NCBI GenBank assembly: GCA_902579105.1
Contig: CACHFM010000001.1
Coordinates: forward strand, 149,567-213,566
Direction: 5' to 3'
Length of the DNA stretch: 64,000 bases
Origin: an uncultured Pelagibacteraceae bacterium
GTDB taxonomy: Bacteria; Pseudomonadota; Alphaproteobacteria; Pelagibacterales; Pelagibacteraceae
A program made the translations under genes and the position numbers. The notes beneath the pieces are model-generated. The model saw nothing but the letters and a program-made list of their open reading frames with translations, was not told where the DNA came from and made no database searches. Shown piece after piece: positions 44,792 through 52,725 of the stretch; the first letter of the stretch is position 1, and each line of letters begins with the position of its first letter.

Positions 44792-45291
44792 ATAAAGAAG
44801 TTATAAGAAATTATTTAGAAATTAATTCCCTTAAAGATCTAAATGAAGTTAAAGAACCTTCTGATAATTATACTCTGAATTTATTAGAGCCAATTAATTT
44901 TCAATTAAATAAATTTTTTTATAAAAATATTGGTAAAAAACATCAATGGGTAGATAGATTAGTTTGGTCGGATAGTCATTGGATAGATTATGTTTCTAAT
45001 GAAAAAGTTAAAACTTATGTTTTAAAAAATGGAGATGATTTGACTGGTTTTTTTGAGTTAATTTTTAGTTCTGAAAAAAATGAAGTAGAAATAGCTTATT
45101 TTGGATTACTTGAAGAATATCAAAATAAAAAATTAGGTTCATATTTGCTATCCGAGGCAATAAAAAAATCGTTTGTTGATAATATAATTAGAGTTTGGGT
45201 TCACACTTGTTCTTTAGACCACAAAAACGCTTTGAATAATTATATTGCCAGAGGTATGAAAATTTTTAAATCTGAAACTTTAAAAATTTAG
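44788..45291 (+). CDS. GNAT-family N-acetyltransferase
   Basis: It starts with GTG at 44788, overlapping the HIT gene. The 167-residue product carries a GNAT fold: the LTGFFELIFSSEKNEVEIAYFGLLEEYQNKKLGSYLL region (about residues 90-130) includes the acetyl-CoA pyrophosphate loop as YQNKKLGSYLL, and WVHTCSLDHKNALNNYIARGM near 140-160 is the conserved strand-helix after it. It resembles the family of alphaproteobacterial GNATs next to HIT proteins; the acceptor is unknown. It overlaps the 3' end of lolA by 4 bases. Confidence 0.85.
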   Translation: MNKEVIRNYLEINSLKDLNEVKEPSDNYTLNLLEPINFQLNKFFYKNIGKKHQWVDRLVWSDSHWIDYVSNEKVKTYVLKNGDDLTGFFELIFSSEKNEVEIAYFGLLEEYQNKKLGSYLLSEAIKKSFVDNIIRVWVHTCSLDHKNALNNYIARGMKIFKSETLKI

Positions 45292-45836
45292 TTTTGTAGA
45301 GGTAGTTTAAACAAATTTTTAGCAATTAATTGATTTATTTTAATTGACGAAAGAAAAGTTATATTTAAATTTTGATATATATCTTTTGTTTGCCACCCGA
45401 TAAGATTAAATGTTTCATGATCAAAAAAAATATTAATTTCGTTATCATTTTCAATAATTGTATAGTTTATATAGGCTCTATCTATTATTCTTTCTTCTAA
45501 ATCATAAATTTTATCAATTAAAAAATCTTTATCTAAGATTAGATTTAATTGTGTTTTTTTTAAAGGATATCTATAATAACCAGTACTAGTTTTTATAACC
45601 AATGATTTGCCATTAGAAACTAAAATTTTATTATTGCTTTTAGAGTATTTGCAATAAATTTTTTTTGGATATTCAATTGTACAATTTCCTTTTTCTATTT
45701 TTCCATTAATATTTTGTTCAAATTGAAAATTAATATTTTTTGTATCCTTTAATTTTTTTATAATTTCATTTTTGTTATTTGCACTTGTATTTGTTAGAAA
45801 AATTATAAAAAAAAAGATAAAAAAATATTTAATCAT
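45288..45836 (-). CDS. lolA: LolA-like outer-membrane lipoprotein carrier protein
   Basis: LolA ferries lipoproteins through the periplasm from LolCDE to the outer membrane. The 182-residue protein has a signal peptide (MIKYFFIFFFIIFLTNTSA) and the LolA pattern of half-barrel strands: INFQFEQNINGKIEKGNCTIEYPKKIYCKY-type strands near residues 35-65, VSNGKSLVIKTSTGYYRYPL near 73-92 and the later LIGWQTKDIYQNLNITFLSS near 146-165. It shares a base with ftsK upstream. Sequence identity to E. coli LolA is expected to be low; fold pattern and ftsK-lolA context support it. Confidence 0.85.
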   Translation of the reverse strand: MIKYFFIFFFIIFLTNTSANNKNEIIKKLKDTKNINFQFEQNINGKIEKGNCTIEYPKKIYCKYSKSNNKILVSNGKSLVIKTSTGYYRYPLKKTQLNLILDKDFLIDKIYDLEERIIDRAYINYTIIENDNEINIFFDHETFNLIGWQTKDIYQNLNITFLSSIKINQLIAKNLFKLPLQN

Positions 45837-47920
45837 TAAAGAACATCTCTTTTACCAACATGGTTTGCTTTACTAACAATTCCTTCAGCTTCCATCATGT
45901 CAATTATTCTAGCCGCCCTGTTGTAACCAATTTGCAGTTTTCTTTGAAGAAATGATGTAGATGCTTTCCCTTCAGACCTGATAATTTCTAATGCTGTTTG
46001 ATAAAGTTCATCTTTATCTCCATGATTTTGATTTTCTCCAATTTCTTTTTCATCTGCAAAATTTAAAATTTCATCTACATAATCTGGTTCTGCTTGTGAT
46101 CTAAGAGAATTATTTATTTTTTCAATTTCACTATCTGATACGAAAGGAGCATGAATCCTAACTATACGATTTGCAGATGACATATAGAGCATGTCACCTT
46201 TTCCAAGGAGTTGTTCTGCGCCTTGTTCACCAAGAATTGTTCTACTATCAATTTTAGAAGTAACTTGGAATGATATTCTAGTTGGGAAATTAGCTTTTAT
46301 AGTTCCAGTAATCACATCAACACTTGGTCTTTGAGTTGCCATAATAATATGAATGCCTGCAGCTCTAGCCATTTGAGAAAGTTTTTGAATATAATTTTCA
46401 ATTTCTTTACCTGCAACTAGCATTAAATCAGACATTTCATCAACAACAACTACTATGTATGGCATTGGAAGTTTGTGTTTTGAATTATAGCTATCAATAT
46501 TTCTAACACCTTCTTTAGTCATTAATCTGTATCTACTTTCCATTTCTTTAACTACCCATCCAAGTACTGATGCAGCTTTTTTAGCTTCGGTGATCACTGG
46601 ACATAATAAGTGAGGAATTCCTTCGTAAGTTGATAACTCGAGCATTTTAGGATCAATTAAAATAAATTTACATTTATCTGGTGTATGACGGTAGAGCAAA
46701 GATAGTATGATTGTATTAATACAAACTGATTTCCCTGATCCAGTTGTTCCAGCAATTAGCAAGTGAGGCATAGAAGATAAGTCTCCCACAATCGGAACTC
46801 CTGAAATACTTTTTCCTAGAGCTATAGGTAATTTAATTTCTCTTTTTTTAAAATCAGGATTAGTTAAAATTTCACTTAAATATACATTTTCTCTAGAGCT
46901 ATTAGGAAGTTCAATTCCAACTGTATTACTTCCAGGTATTGTAGCTATTCTAGCAGATTCTGAACTAGTATTTCTAGCTATATCATCTGATAAATTAATA
47001 ATTTTAGAAACTTTTACTCCAGCAGCAGGTTCAAATTCATTAAGTGTAACTACAGGACCATGGCTAATTTTTTTAATATTTCCATTTACTCCAAAATCTA
47101 ACAATATTTTTTCTAAAAATTTTGGATCTTGTGCTTCATTTTTATTTGAATTTTCTCTTTCTTTTTTAGTTGGTGTTTTTAGTAAATCTAAACTTGGTAA
47201 TTTAAATTTAATTTTATTCTCAGATTTATTTTCATTTTTAATAAAAGGTAAATCTTCTTGGATAAGGTTTTTTATTTCATCTTGAGGAATATATTCATTA
47301 ATAATTTCACTTTTATCTGTATAATTTTTTTCACTTTTTTTTAATAAAAAGTTAAAAAATTTTTTACTAATAAAATAAAAACTTTTTGGGTTAAAATTGA
47401 TACTAATTAAAAATAAAAATGAAATTAATAAAATTAAAAAATAATAAAATATAGTTTCATTAAGCTGTATTAGAGAGCCAAAAAATGTTTGATTTAAATA
47501 ATTACCAATGAATCCGCCATTACCATTAATATAAAGTGTAAATGCCTTTGAGTAAAATTGCGTTAAAAAAAGTGTTCCAAATATACTATAAATTACAGTA
47601 AAAAAAATATTCTCAATAATTAAAAAAAACTCTTTTAATTTAAATATATTGATCCCAGTAATAATAAAAGTGAATGAAATTAGATAAGAAATTAATCCAA
47701 CAGATTGAAAAAATAAATCAGAGACAAAACTTCCTTGAAATCCTAATAAATTCTTAATTTCAGTATTTTTGGGAAAAATGAAATTAGGATCTTCAGGTGA
47801 ATAAGTAATCAATGATATTAATAAAAGAATTCCTGATATAAAAATAATAATACCAAAAATCTCTGCTATTCTTTTGATAGCGAAATTAAGTAACAAATTA
47901 GCTGTTTTTTTAATATTCAT
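45836..47920 (-). CDS. ftsK: DNA translocase FtsK
   Basis: FtsK pumps chromosome ends through the closing septum and activates dimer resolution. The 694-residue protein has N-terminal membrane helices within about residues 15-175, a short linker, and the RecA-like motor: Walker A LIAGTTGSGKSVCINTIIL near 387-405 and Walker B PYIVVVVDEMSDLMLV near 479-494. The C-terminal gamma winged helix (ASTSFLQRKLQIGYNRAARI, about 653-672) reads KOPS. The linker is short, common in streamlined genomes. It lies in the ftsK-lolA pair on the minus strand. Confidence 0.97.
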   Translation of the reverse strand: MNIKKTANLLLNFAIKRIAEIFGIIIFISGILLLISLITYSPEDPNFIFPKNTEIKNLLGFQGSFVSDLFFQSVGLISYLISFTFIITGINIFKLKEFFLIIENIFFTVIYSIFGTLFLTQFYSKAFTLYINGNGGFIGNYLNQTFFGSLIQLNETIFYYFLILLISFLFLISINFNPKSFYFISKKFFNFLLKKSEKNYTDKSEIINEYIPQDEIKNLIQEDLPFIKNENKSENKIKFKLPSLDLLKTPTKKERENSNKNEAQDPKFLEKILLDFGVNGNIKKISHGPVVTLNEFEPAAGVKVSKIINLSDDIARNTSSESARIATIPGSNTVGIELPNSSRENVYLSEILTNPDFKKREIKLPIALGKSISGVPIVGDLSSMPHLLIAGTTGSGKSVCINTIILSLLYRHTPDKCKFILIDPKMLELSTYEGIPHLLCPVITEAKKAASVLGWVVKEMESRYRLMTKEGVRNIDSYNSKHKLPMPYIVVVVDEMSDLMLVAGKEIENYIQKLSQMARAAGIHIIMATQRPSVDVITGTIKANFPTRISFQVTSKIDSRTILGEQGAEQLLGKGDMLYMSSANRIVRIHAPFVSDSEIEKINNSLRSQAEPDYVDEILNFADEKEIGENQNHGDKDELYQTALEIIRSEGKASTSFLQRKLQIGYNRAARIIDMMEAEGIVSKANHVGKRDVL

Positions 47921-47982
47921 TTAAATGAATCAATTTAATCACTTTGTATCATCTAATTTTTATTGTTAAAATTAAAAATAAT

Positions 47983-49062
47983 ATGAGAGTTTGTATACTA
48001 GGCAATGGTCTTTCAGCGATATCTTTAGCTAAAGCTTTAATAAATCAAAATATTTATGTAGATATTTTTACTGAAAAAAAAGAATTAAAATTAAATAAAT
48101 CTAGAACTCTAGGAATTTCAAATAATAATATTCATTTTTTTAATAAATATATAATTAATATTGAAAAACTTATTTGGAAATTAAAAAAGATAGAAATATT
48201 TTCAGAAAACTTAAAAAAAGAAAATTTATTAAATTTTGAAAATGATAATAATTACCTTTTTTCTACTGTTAAGAATTATGATTTGTACGAACTTTTAATA
48301 AAAGATTTAAATAAAAATAAATATTATAAAAAAAAATTATATCGAGGAAAAAGTTTATCTTTTATTAATGAATATGATCTTATTATTAATTGTGATTACT
48401 TTCACCATATAACAAAAAAATATTTTTACAAAAAAATCGTTAAAGAATACAATAGTCGTGCATACACTACTATTATTAAACATGAAAATATTTTAAATGA
48501 TAGTGCTATACAAATTTTTACAAAAAAAGGACCATTAGCTTTTTTGCCAATTTCTAATAAAGAAACCTCAATAGTTTATTCAATTCATAATTCAATTAAT
48601 AAAAAAGAAGAAAATATAGAAGAATTAATTAAAAGTTATAACTTTAGATATAAAATTAATGAGATAAGAAAAGTAGATAGTTTTGAATTAAAATTTTTAA
48701 ATTTAAGATCATATTATCATAATAATATTTTAGCTTTTGGTGATTTGTTACACAGAATCCATCCTTTAGCAGGACAAGGGTTTAATATGACCATTAGAGA
48801 TATTAAAACTTTCATAAATATTATTAAAAATAGAAATGAATTAGGTTTACCGTTAGATATTTCAGTAAATGATGAATTTGAAAATAGCTTGAAACATAAA
48901 AATTATATTTTCTCTAATGGAGTAGATTTAATTCATAATTTTTTTAATTTGGAAAGAAAAACTAAAAATACTATACTAAGTAAATCTATTCAAGTTTTGG
49001 GTAAAAATCCTTCTATAAATAAAATGTTTACAAAAATTGCAGATAAGGGAATTATTTTTTAG
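47983..49062 (+). CDS. UbiH/Coq6-like FAD-dependent hydroxylase
   Basis: The ATG at 47983 is preferred to an upstream in-frame start because it begins MRVCILGNGLSAISLAKAL, the FAD-binding GxGxxG-like strand. The second FAD motif LAFGDLLHRIHPLAGQGFNM near residues 248-267 matches the GD-x3-H-x-x-HP-x-AGQG-x-N block of ubiquinone hydroxylases (UbiH, UbiF, UbiI, Coq6). Much of the middle is divergent and lysine/asparagine rich. It most likely hydroxylates a ubiquinone precursor ring; which position cannot be told. At 359 residues it is somewhat short of the usual 390-400. Confidence 0.82.
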   Translation: MRVCILGNGLSAISLAKALINQNIYVDIFTEKKELKLNKSRTLGISNNNIHFFNKYIINIEKLIWKLKKIEIFSENLKKENLLNFENDNNYLFSTVKNYDLYELLIKDLNKNKYYKKKLYRGKSLSFINEYDLIINCDYFHHITKKYFYKKIVKEYNSRAYTTIIKHENILNDSAIQIFTKKGPLAFLPISNKETSIVYSIHNSINKKEENIEELIKSYNFRYKINEIRKVDSFELKFLNLRSYYHNNILAFGDLLHRIHPLAGQGFNMTIRDIKTFINIIKNRNELGLPLDISVNDEFENSLKHKNYIFSNGVDLIHNFFNLERKTKNTILSKSIQVLGKNPSINKMFTKIADKGIIF

Positions 49063-49063
49063 T

Positions 49064-49708
49064 CTACTGAATTGTGGTGTTATCGTAAACATCATGAGTA
49101 TAGGTACTTAAAATTTTAGCTATTTTATTTTTTCTTATATCAAGATTTTCAGCTTCTAATAAAATTTGTTTCTCTTCTAGTGAAAAAGGGGATGCCATTG
49201 CTAAAGCGTTAATTGTTTCATCTAGACTTTGTTTTTCTAATGCTTTCCAATTTATAATAAAACCTCTCTTTTCAAATAAAGATTTTAAATCTTTAAAAAT
49301 TAATTCAAGATCTGAAAATTTTATTCTTTCTTTTTCATTATTCAAATCGTGAGAGAATTTATTAAAATCTGCTTCTAAAATTCTATATTTTTTGTCAGTT
49401 TTTACTTCTTTAATTGTTTCAAATCTAACTAATCCTTTTAATTCAATTAAATATCGACCATCCTCTGTTTCTTTAAAACTAGTTATTTTTCCAAGGCAAC
49501 CAACATCATGTAAATTTGGAATATTATCCTTATTACTAGAGCTTTTTGGTTGTATCATTCCTATCATTTTGTCTGATTTCATACTATCATTGACCATATC
49601 GATATACCTAGGCTCAAAAATATTAAGTGGTACCGTTGTTTTTGGAAAAATAATAAAATTACTTAATGGAAAAACTAGAATTTTTTTTGGTAAATCAATT
49701 ATTTTCAT
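49064..49708 (-). CDS. Lon N-terminal substrate-binding domain protein
   Basis: The 214-residue protein consists of a stand-alone LON substrate-binding (PUA-like) domain: KILVFPLSNFIIFPKTTVPLNIFEPRYIDMV (about residues 8-38, cited in part as PLNIFEPRYIDMV), the GMIQP and DVGCLGKITSFKETEDGRYLIELKGLVRF-type strands, and a helical C-terminal extension. It lacks the AAA+ and protease parts of Lon. Alphaproteobacterial homologues occur as separate genes and may be adaptors; no function is established. It is divergent from the second sulfotransferase over 144 AT-rich bases. Confidence 0.88.
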   Translation of the reverse strand: MKIIDLPKKILVFPLSNFIIFPKTTVPLNIFEPRYIDMVNDSMKSDKMIGMIQPKSSSNKDNIPNLHDVGCLGKITSFKETEDGRYLIELKGLVRFETIKEVKTDKKYRILEADFNKFSHDLNNEKERIKFSDLELIFKDLKSLFEKRGFIINWKALEKQSLDETINALAMASPFSLEEKQILLEAENLDIRKNKIAKILSTYTHDVYDNTTIQ

Positions 49709-49852
49709 GAATTTTTAAATTGTTTGTATAAAATAATTTATAAATTAACAATATAACAAAAGATATAAATACTCTACTTATAAATGTCAATTAAGCTCTT
49801 AATTAACATAAATATACGGAAGGTAAAAGTTTAGTAATAATAAATTAAAAAA

Positions 49853-50701
49853 ATGATTTTTTGGATTGCTTCATATCCTAAAAGTGGGAATACATGGTTA
49901 AGAGCTCTGCTGTCTTCTTACTATCATTCAGATGATGGGTTTTTTAACCAAAAATTACTTGAAAAAATTGGTCAATTTCCTGAAAAAATACATTTTACAA
50001 ACTTTAATTATAATCCAAAAATAGTTACTGATACTTCTAGATTTTGGATAAAGGCACAAGAAAAAATTAATGAAGATAAAAAAGTAAGATTTTTTAAAAC
50101 TCATAATATTCTTGGGGCAATAAATGGAAATAAATTTACAAATATTAAAACTACTATAGGGGGAATATATGTTATACGGGATCCAAGAAATGTAATTACT
50201 TCAATACAAAATCATTATGAATTAAGCAAAGATGAAGCATTAAAATTTATGTTAAGTGAAAAAAAATTTATCCACGATTATCATAATAAAGATGATTATG
50301 GTGATTTTCAGTTTATTAGTTCTTGGGAAAAAAATTATCAATCATGGATTAAACAAAATAATTTTCCAATAAAAATTATTAAATACGAGGATTTAAATAA
50401 TAAAACTTTTGAAATTTTTAAAAAAATTATTGAATTTATTAATAGTACTACTGATAATAAAAAGAAGTTTAATGAAGTAAAAGCAAAAAATTCTATTAAA
50501 TCAACTACATTTGATAAAATGAAAAATATTGAGAAAAAACAAGGTTTTTCGGAGTCTATTTTGTCCAAAAATGATCCTAAAAAAATTCCTTTCTTTCATC
50601 TTGGACCAAAAAATGATTGGAGAAATATTTTTGACAAAAGATATCAAAAAAAATTAAATTTAATATTTAATGATAATCTTGAGGAATTAAATTATATTTA
50701 A
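49853..50701 (+). CDS. sulfotransferase (PAPS-dependent), copy 2
   Basis: The 282-residue protein is a paralogue of the gene at 35.6 kb: both start with a W-x-ASYPKSGNT PAPS loop (here residues 4-14), share YVIRDPRNVITSIQNHY near residues 107-122 as 3'-phosphate motif, and end with an IPFFHLGPKNDW block near 248-259. Sulfuryl transfer from PAPS to an unknown acceptor is inferred. The gene sits between a Lon-domain gene and a tRNA-Gly gene. A GGAAGG purine stretch occurs about 35 bases upstream but is too far to be its ribosome binding site. Confidence 0.9.
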   Translation: MIFWIASYPKSGNTWLRALLSSYYHSDDGFFNQKLLEKIGQFPEKIHFTNFNYNPKIVTDTSRFWIKAQEKINEDKKVRFFKTHNILGAINGNKFTNIKTTIGGIYVIRDPRNVITSIQNHYELSKDEALKFMLSEKKFIHDYHNKDDYGDFQFISSWEKNYQSWIKQNNFPIKIIKYEDLNNKTFEIFKKIIEFINSTTDNKKKFNEVKAKNSIKSTTFDKMKNIEKKQGFSESILSKNDPKKIPFFHLGPKNDWRNIFDKRYQKKLNLIFNDNLEELNYI

Positions 50702-50723
50702 TAAATTAATTTTTTCTTATTGC

Positions 50724-50752
50724 TTGCATTTATAAAACCCGCTTACTATAAT
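50724..50752 (+). promoter_or_regulatory. sigma70-type promoter of tRNA-Gly
   Basis: TTGCAT (50724-50729) and a perfect TATAAT (50747-50752) are separated by exactly 17 bases, and the mature tRNA 5' end lies 13 bases after the -10 box. This is the best promoter match I saw in the window. It probably also drives the pterin dehydratase gene just after the tRNA. Confidence 0.75.
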
Positions 50753-50765
50753 GTTTTTTAAAGAA

Positions 50766-50840
50766 GCGGGCATAGCTCAGTGGTAGAGCGTCTCGTTGCC
50801 AACGAGAAGGTCGAGGGTTCGACCCCCTTTGCCCGCTCCA
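50766..50840 (+). tRNA. tRNA-Gly(GCC)
   Basis: The sequence folds as a cloverleaf: acceptor GCGGGCA pairs with TGCCCGC, the D-arm holds AGCTCAGTGGTAGAGC, the anticodon stem TCTCG/CGAGA carries the loop TTGCCAA with anticodon GCC, and the T-arm GAGGGTTCGACCCCC (approximately) contains the usual TTCGA. The discriminator is T and the 3' CCA is encoded (50838-50840). The RNA is 75 bases long. The GC-rich tRNA stands out sharply in the AT-rich flanks. Confidence 0.98.
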
Positions 50841-50855
50841 TTAAAGGAATTAATT

Positions 50856-51200
50856 ATGAGTGATTTAGCAAGTAAAAAATGTATACCATGTGAAGGTAAT
50901 ATTCCTCCTTTTAATACAGAAGAAATTCATAAGTATTTAAAAAAAGTTGATGGTTGGGATGTTTTAGAAGATAAAATTGATGGATTTCATTTAATCAAGA
51001 ATTTTAAATTTGATAATTTTTTACAAAGTCAGGAATTTGTAAATAAAGTTGGAGAAATTGCAGAAGCCGAAGGACATCATCCTGATTTATGGTTTGGTTG
51101 GGGATATGCAAAAATTAAAATATTCACGCATGCAATTAAAGGTTTAGCAGAAAGTGATTTTATTCTTGCTGCTAAAATAGATAAAATTTTTAATGTCTAA
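50856..51200 (+). CDS. phhB: 4a-hydroxytetrahydrobiopterin dehydratase (pterin carbinolamine dehydratase)
   Basis: The start at 50856 is preceded by AAAGGAAT and lies 15 bases after the tRNA CCA; a longer in-frame reading would cross the tRNA and is rejected. The 114-residue protein has the family motif EAEGHHPDLWFGWGYAKIKIFTH (about residues 68-90) with the catalytic HHP, plus the N-terminal KCIPCEGNIPPFNTEEI typical of the proteobacterial form. It dehydrates the pterin 4a-carbinolamine. No phenylalanine hydroxylase is nearby, so its substrate in this organism is unclear; cotranscription with tRNA-Gly is likely. Confidence 0.93.
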   Translation: MSDLASKKCIPCEGNIPPFNTEEIHKYLKKVDGWDVLEDKIDGFHLIKNFKFDNFLQSQEFVNKVGEIAEAEGHHPDLWFGWGYAKIKIFTHAIKGLAESDFILAAKIDKIFNV

Positions 51201-52725
51201 AATGTCTTGTTTTTGAAAAAATCAATACAGTATTAGTTTCATTTGCAAAATTAATTATTTCTTTATCTCTAATTGATCCAGAAGGTTGAATTACCGCTCT
51301 TACACCAGCTTGTACTAATTTTTCAATACCATCTATGAAAGGAAAAAATGCATCTGAGGCAGCCACCAAATCTTCACTTGTTAAATTAAATTTTTTCATT
51401 TTATTAATTGCTATCTGACAACTATCTAATCTACTTGGTTGACCAGAACCAATACCAACAGTTGTTTCATTTGATGTAAGAACAATTGCATTTGATTTTA
51501 CATATCTACATATATTAAATGCAAAAATTAAATTTTTAAGTTGATTTGAGTTTGGTTTTCTTTTTGAAACAACTTTAAAATCTTTATTTTTAAATATTTT
51601 TAAGTCTTCAGATTGTAATAAAATTTCTTCATTTAAAGATGTAAATTTTAGAATTTTTTTAAGTGAATAATTTGTTGCATCGATTAATCTTAAGTTCTTT
51701 TTTTTTTTAAGTATTTTAAGTGCACTTTTATCATAACCATTTGCAATTATAACTTCTAAAAATAATTTATTTAAATCTATTGCTAGATTTTTATTTATTT
51801 TAAAATTACAGGAAACTACTCCTCCAAAAGCACTAATTGGATCGCATGAAAAAGCAGATTTATAGCTATCTAAATGATCTTCCTTAATTGAAACACCACA
51901 TGGATTTGCATGTTTTACTATGACGGTTCCTTTATTGTTTGGTAAAGATTTTGAAATAGTCAATGCTGCAAATATGTCATTATAGTTATTGTAACTTAGT
52001 TGTTTGCCATGAATTTGTTTTAAACTCATATCAAAATTCTTTGAATAAATAGCACTTAATTGATGAGGATTTTCTCCATATCTCAATTTTTCAATTAGGT
52101 TACCGTGAAAAACTTTCTTATCTGAAAAAGTAGTATTTGTTATTTTGTTAAAATAATTTGAAATAATTGAATCGTAGTAAGCAGTCTCGGTAAATGCAAT
52201 TCTTGATAGTTTTTCTCTAAATTTTAATGAAGTAGATCCTTGATTTTTATTTAACTCATCAATTAATTCGTCATATTGATTGGAAGAAGTAATAACTGTA
52301 ACATCATTATAGTTTTTAGCTGCAGATCTAACCATTGTAGGTCCACCTATATCAATATTTTCTATAATTTTTTTATGATTTTTAGTGAGGGATAAAGTCT
52401 TTTCAAATGGATAGAAGTTAACAATAACTAGATCAATATTTTCAAAATTATTATCTTTTAAATCTTTTAAATGAGATTTTCTGTTTCTTTTGTTTAAAAT
52501 TCCTGCATGAATTTTTGGATGAAGAGTTTTTATTCTGCCCTCTAGAATTTCAGGAAAATTTGTAAATTTAGCAACTTCTAAGCATTTAAATTTTAATTTC
52601 TTTATTTCTTTATAAGTACCTCCAGAACTAATAATTTGTATTTTATTTTTTTTTAGAATGTTTAAAAGTGATTTTAAATTTCTTTTATCAGATACAGAAA
52701 TTAATGCTGTTTTGATTTTTTTCAT
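51190..52725 (-). CDS. purH: bifunctional AICAR transformylase / IMP cyclohydrolase
   Basis: PurH performs the last two steps of purine synthesis. The N-terminal IMP cyclohydrolase domain begins KTALISVSDKRNLKSLL and has ISSGGTYKEI near residues 33-42 and EGRIKTLHPKIHAGIL near 61-76. The transformylase domain has LRYGENPHQLSAIY near 215-228, the KHANPCGVS motif near 268-276 with catalytic Lys-His and the SAFGGVVS block near 296-303, and VAASDAFFPFIDGIEKL near 453-469. The length of 511 residues is normal. It overlaps the pterin dehydratase gene by 11 bases and shares a base with the heparinase-like gene. Confidence 0.97.
   Translation of the reverse strand: MKKIKTALISVSDKRNLKSLLNILKKNKIQIISSGGTYKEIKKLKFKCLEVAKFTNFPEILEGRIKTLHPKIHAGILNKRNRKSHLKDLKDNNFENIDLVIVNFYPFEKTLSLTKNHKKIIENIDIGGPTMVRSAAKNYNDVTVITSSNQYDELIDELNKNQGSTSLKFREKLSRIAFTETAYYDSIISNYFNKITNTTFSDKKVFHGNLIEKLRYGENPHQLSAIYSKNFDMSLKQIHGKQLSYNNYNDIFAALTISKSLPNNKGTVIVKHANPCGVSIKEDHLDSYKSAFSCDPISAFGGVVSCNFKINKNLAIDLNKLFLEVIIANGYDKSALKILKKKKNLRLIDATNYSLKKILKFTSLNEEILLQSEDLKIFKNKDFKVVSKRKPNSNQLKNLIFAFNICRYVKSNAIVLTSNETTVGIGSGQPSRLDSCQIAINKMKKFNLTSEDLVAASDAFFPFIDGIEKLVQAGVRAVIQPSGSIRDKEIINFANETNTVLIFSKTRHFRH

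Noticed and set aside
49709..49852. 14-codon ORF in the gap before the second sulfotransferase
   Set aside because: Too short, no membrane or motif signal, and no packing against neighbours.
50796..50855. In-frame extension of the pterin dehydratase ORF upstream to 50796
   Set aside because: It runs through the anticodon and T-arm of tRNA-Gly; the ATG at 50856 has a ribosome binding site and the family N-terminus.
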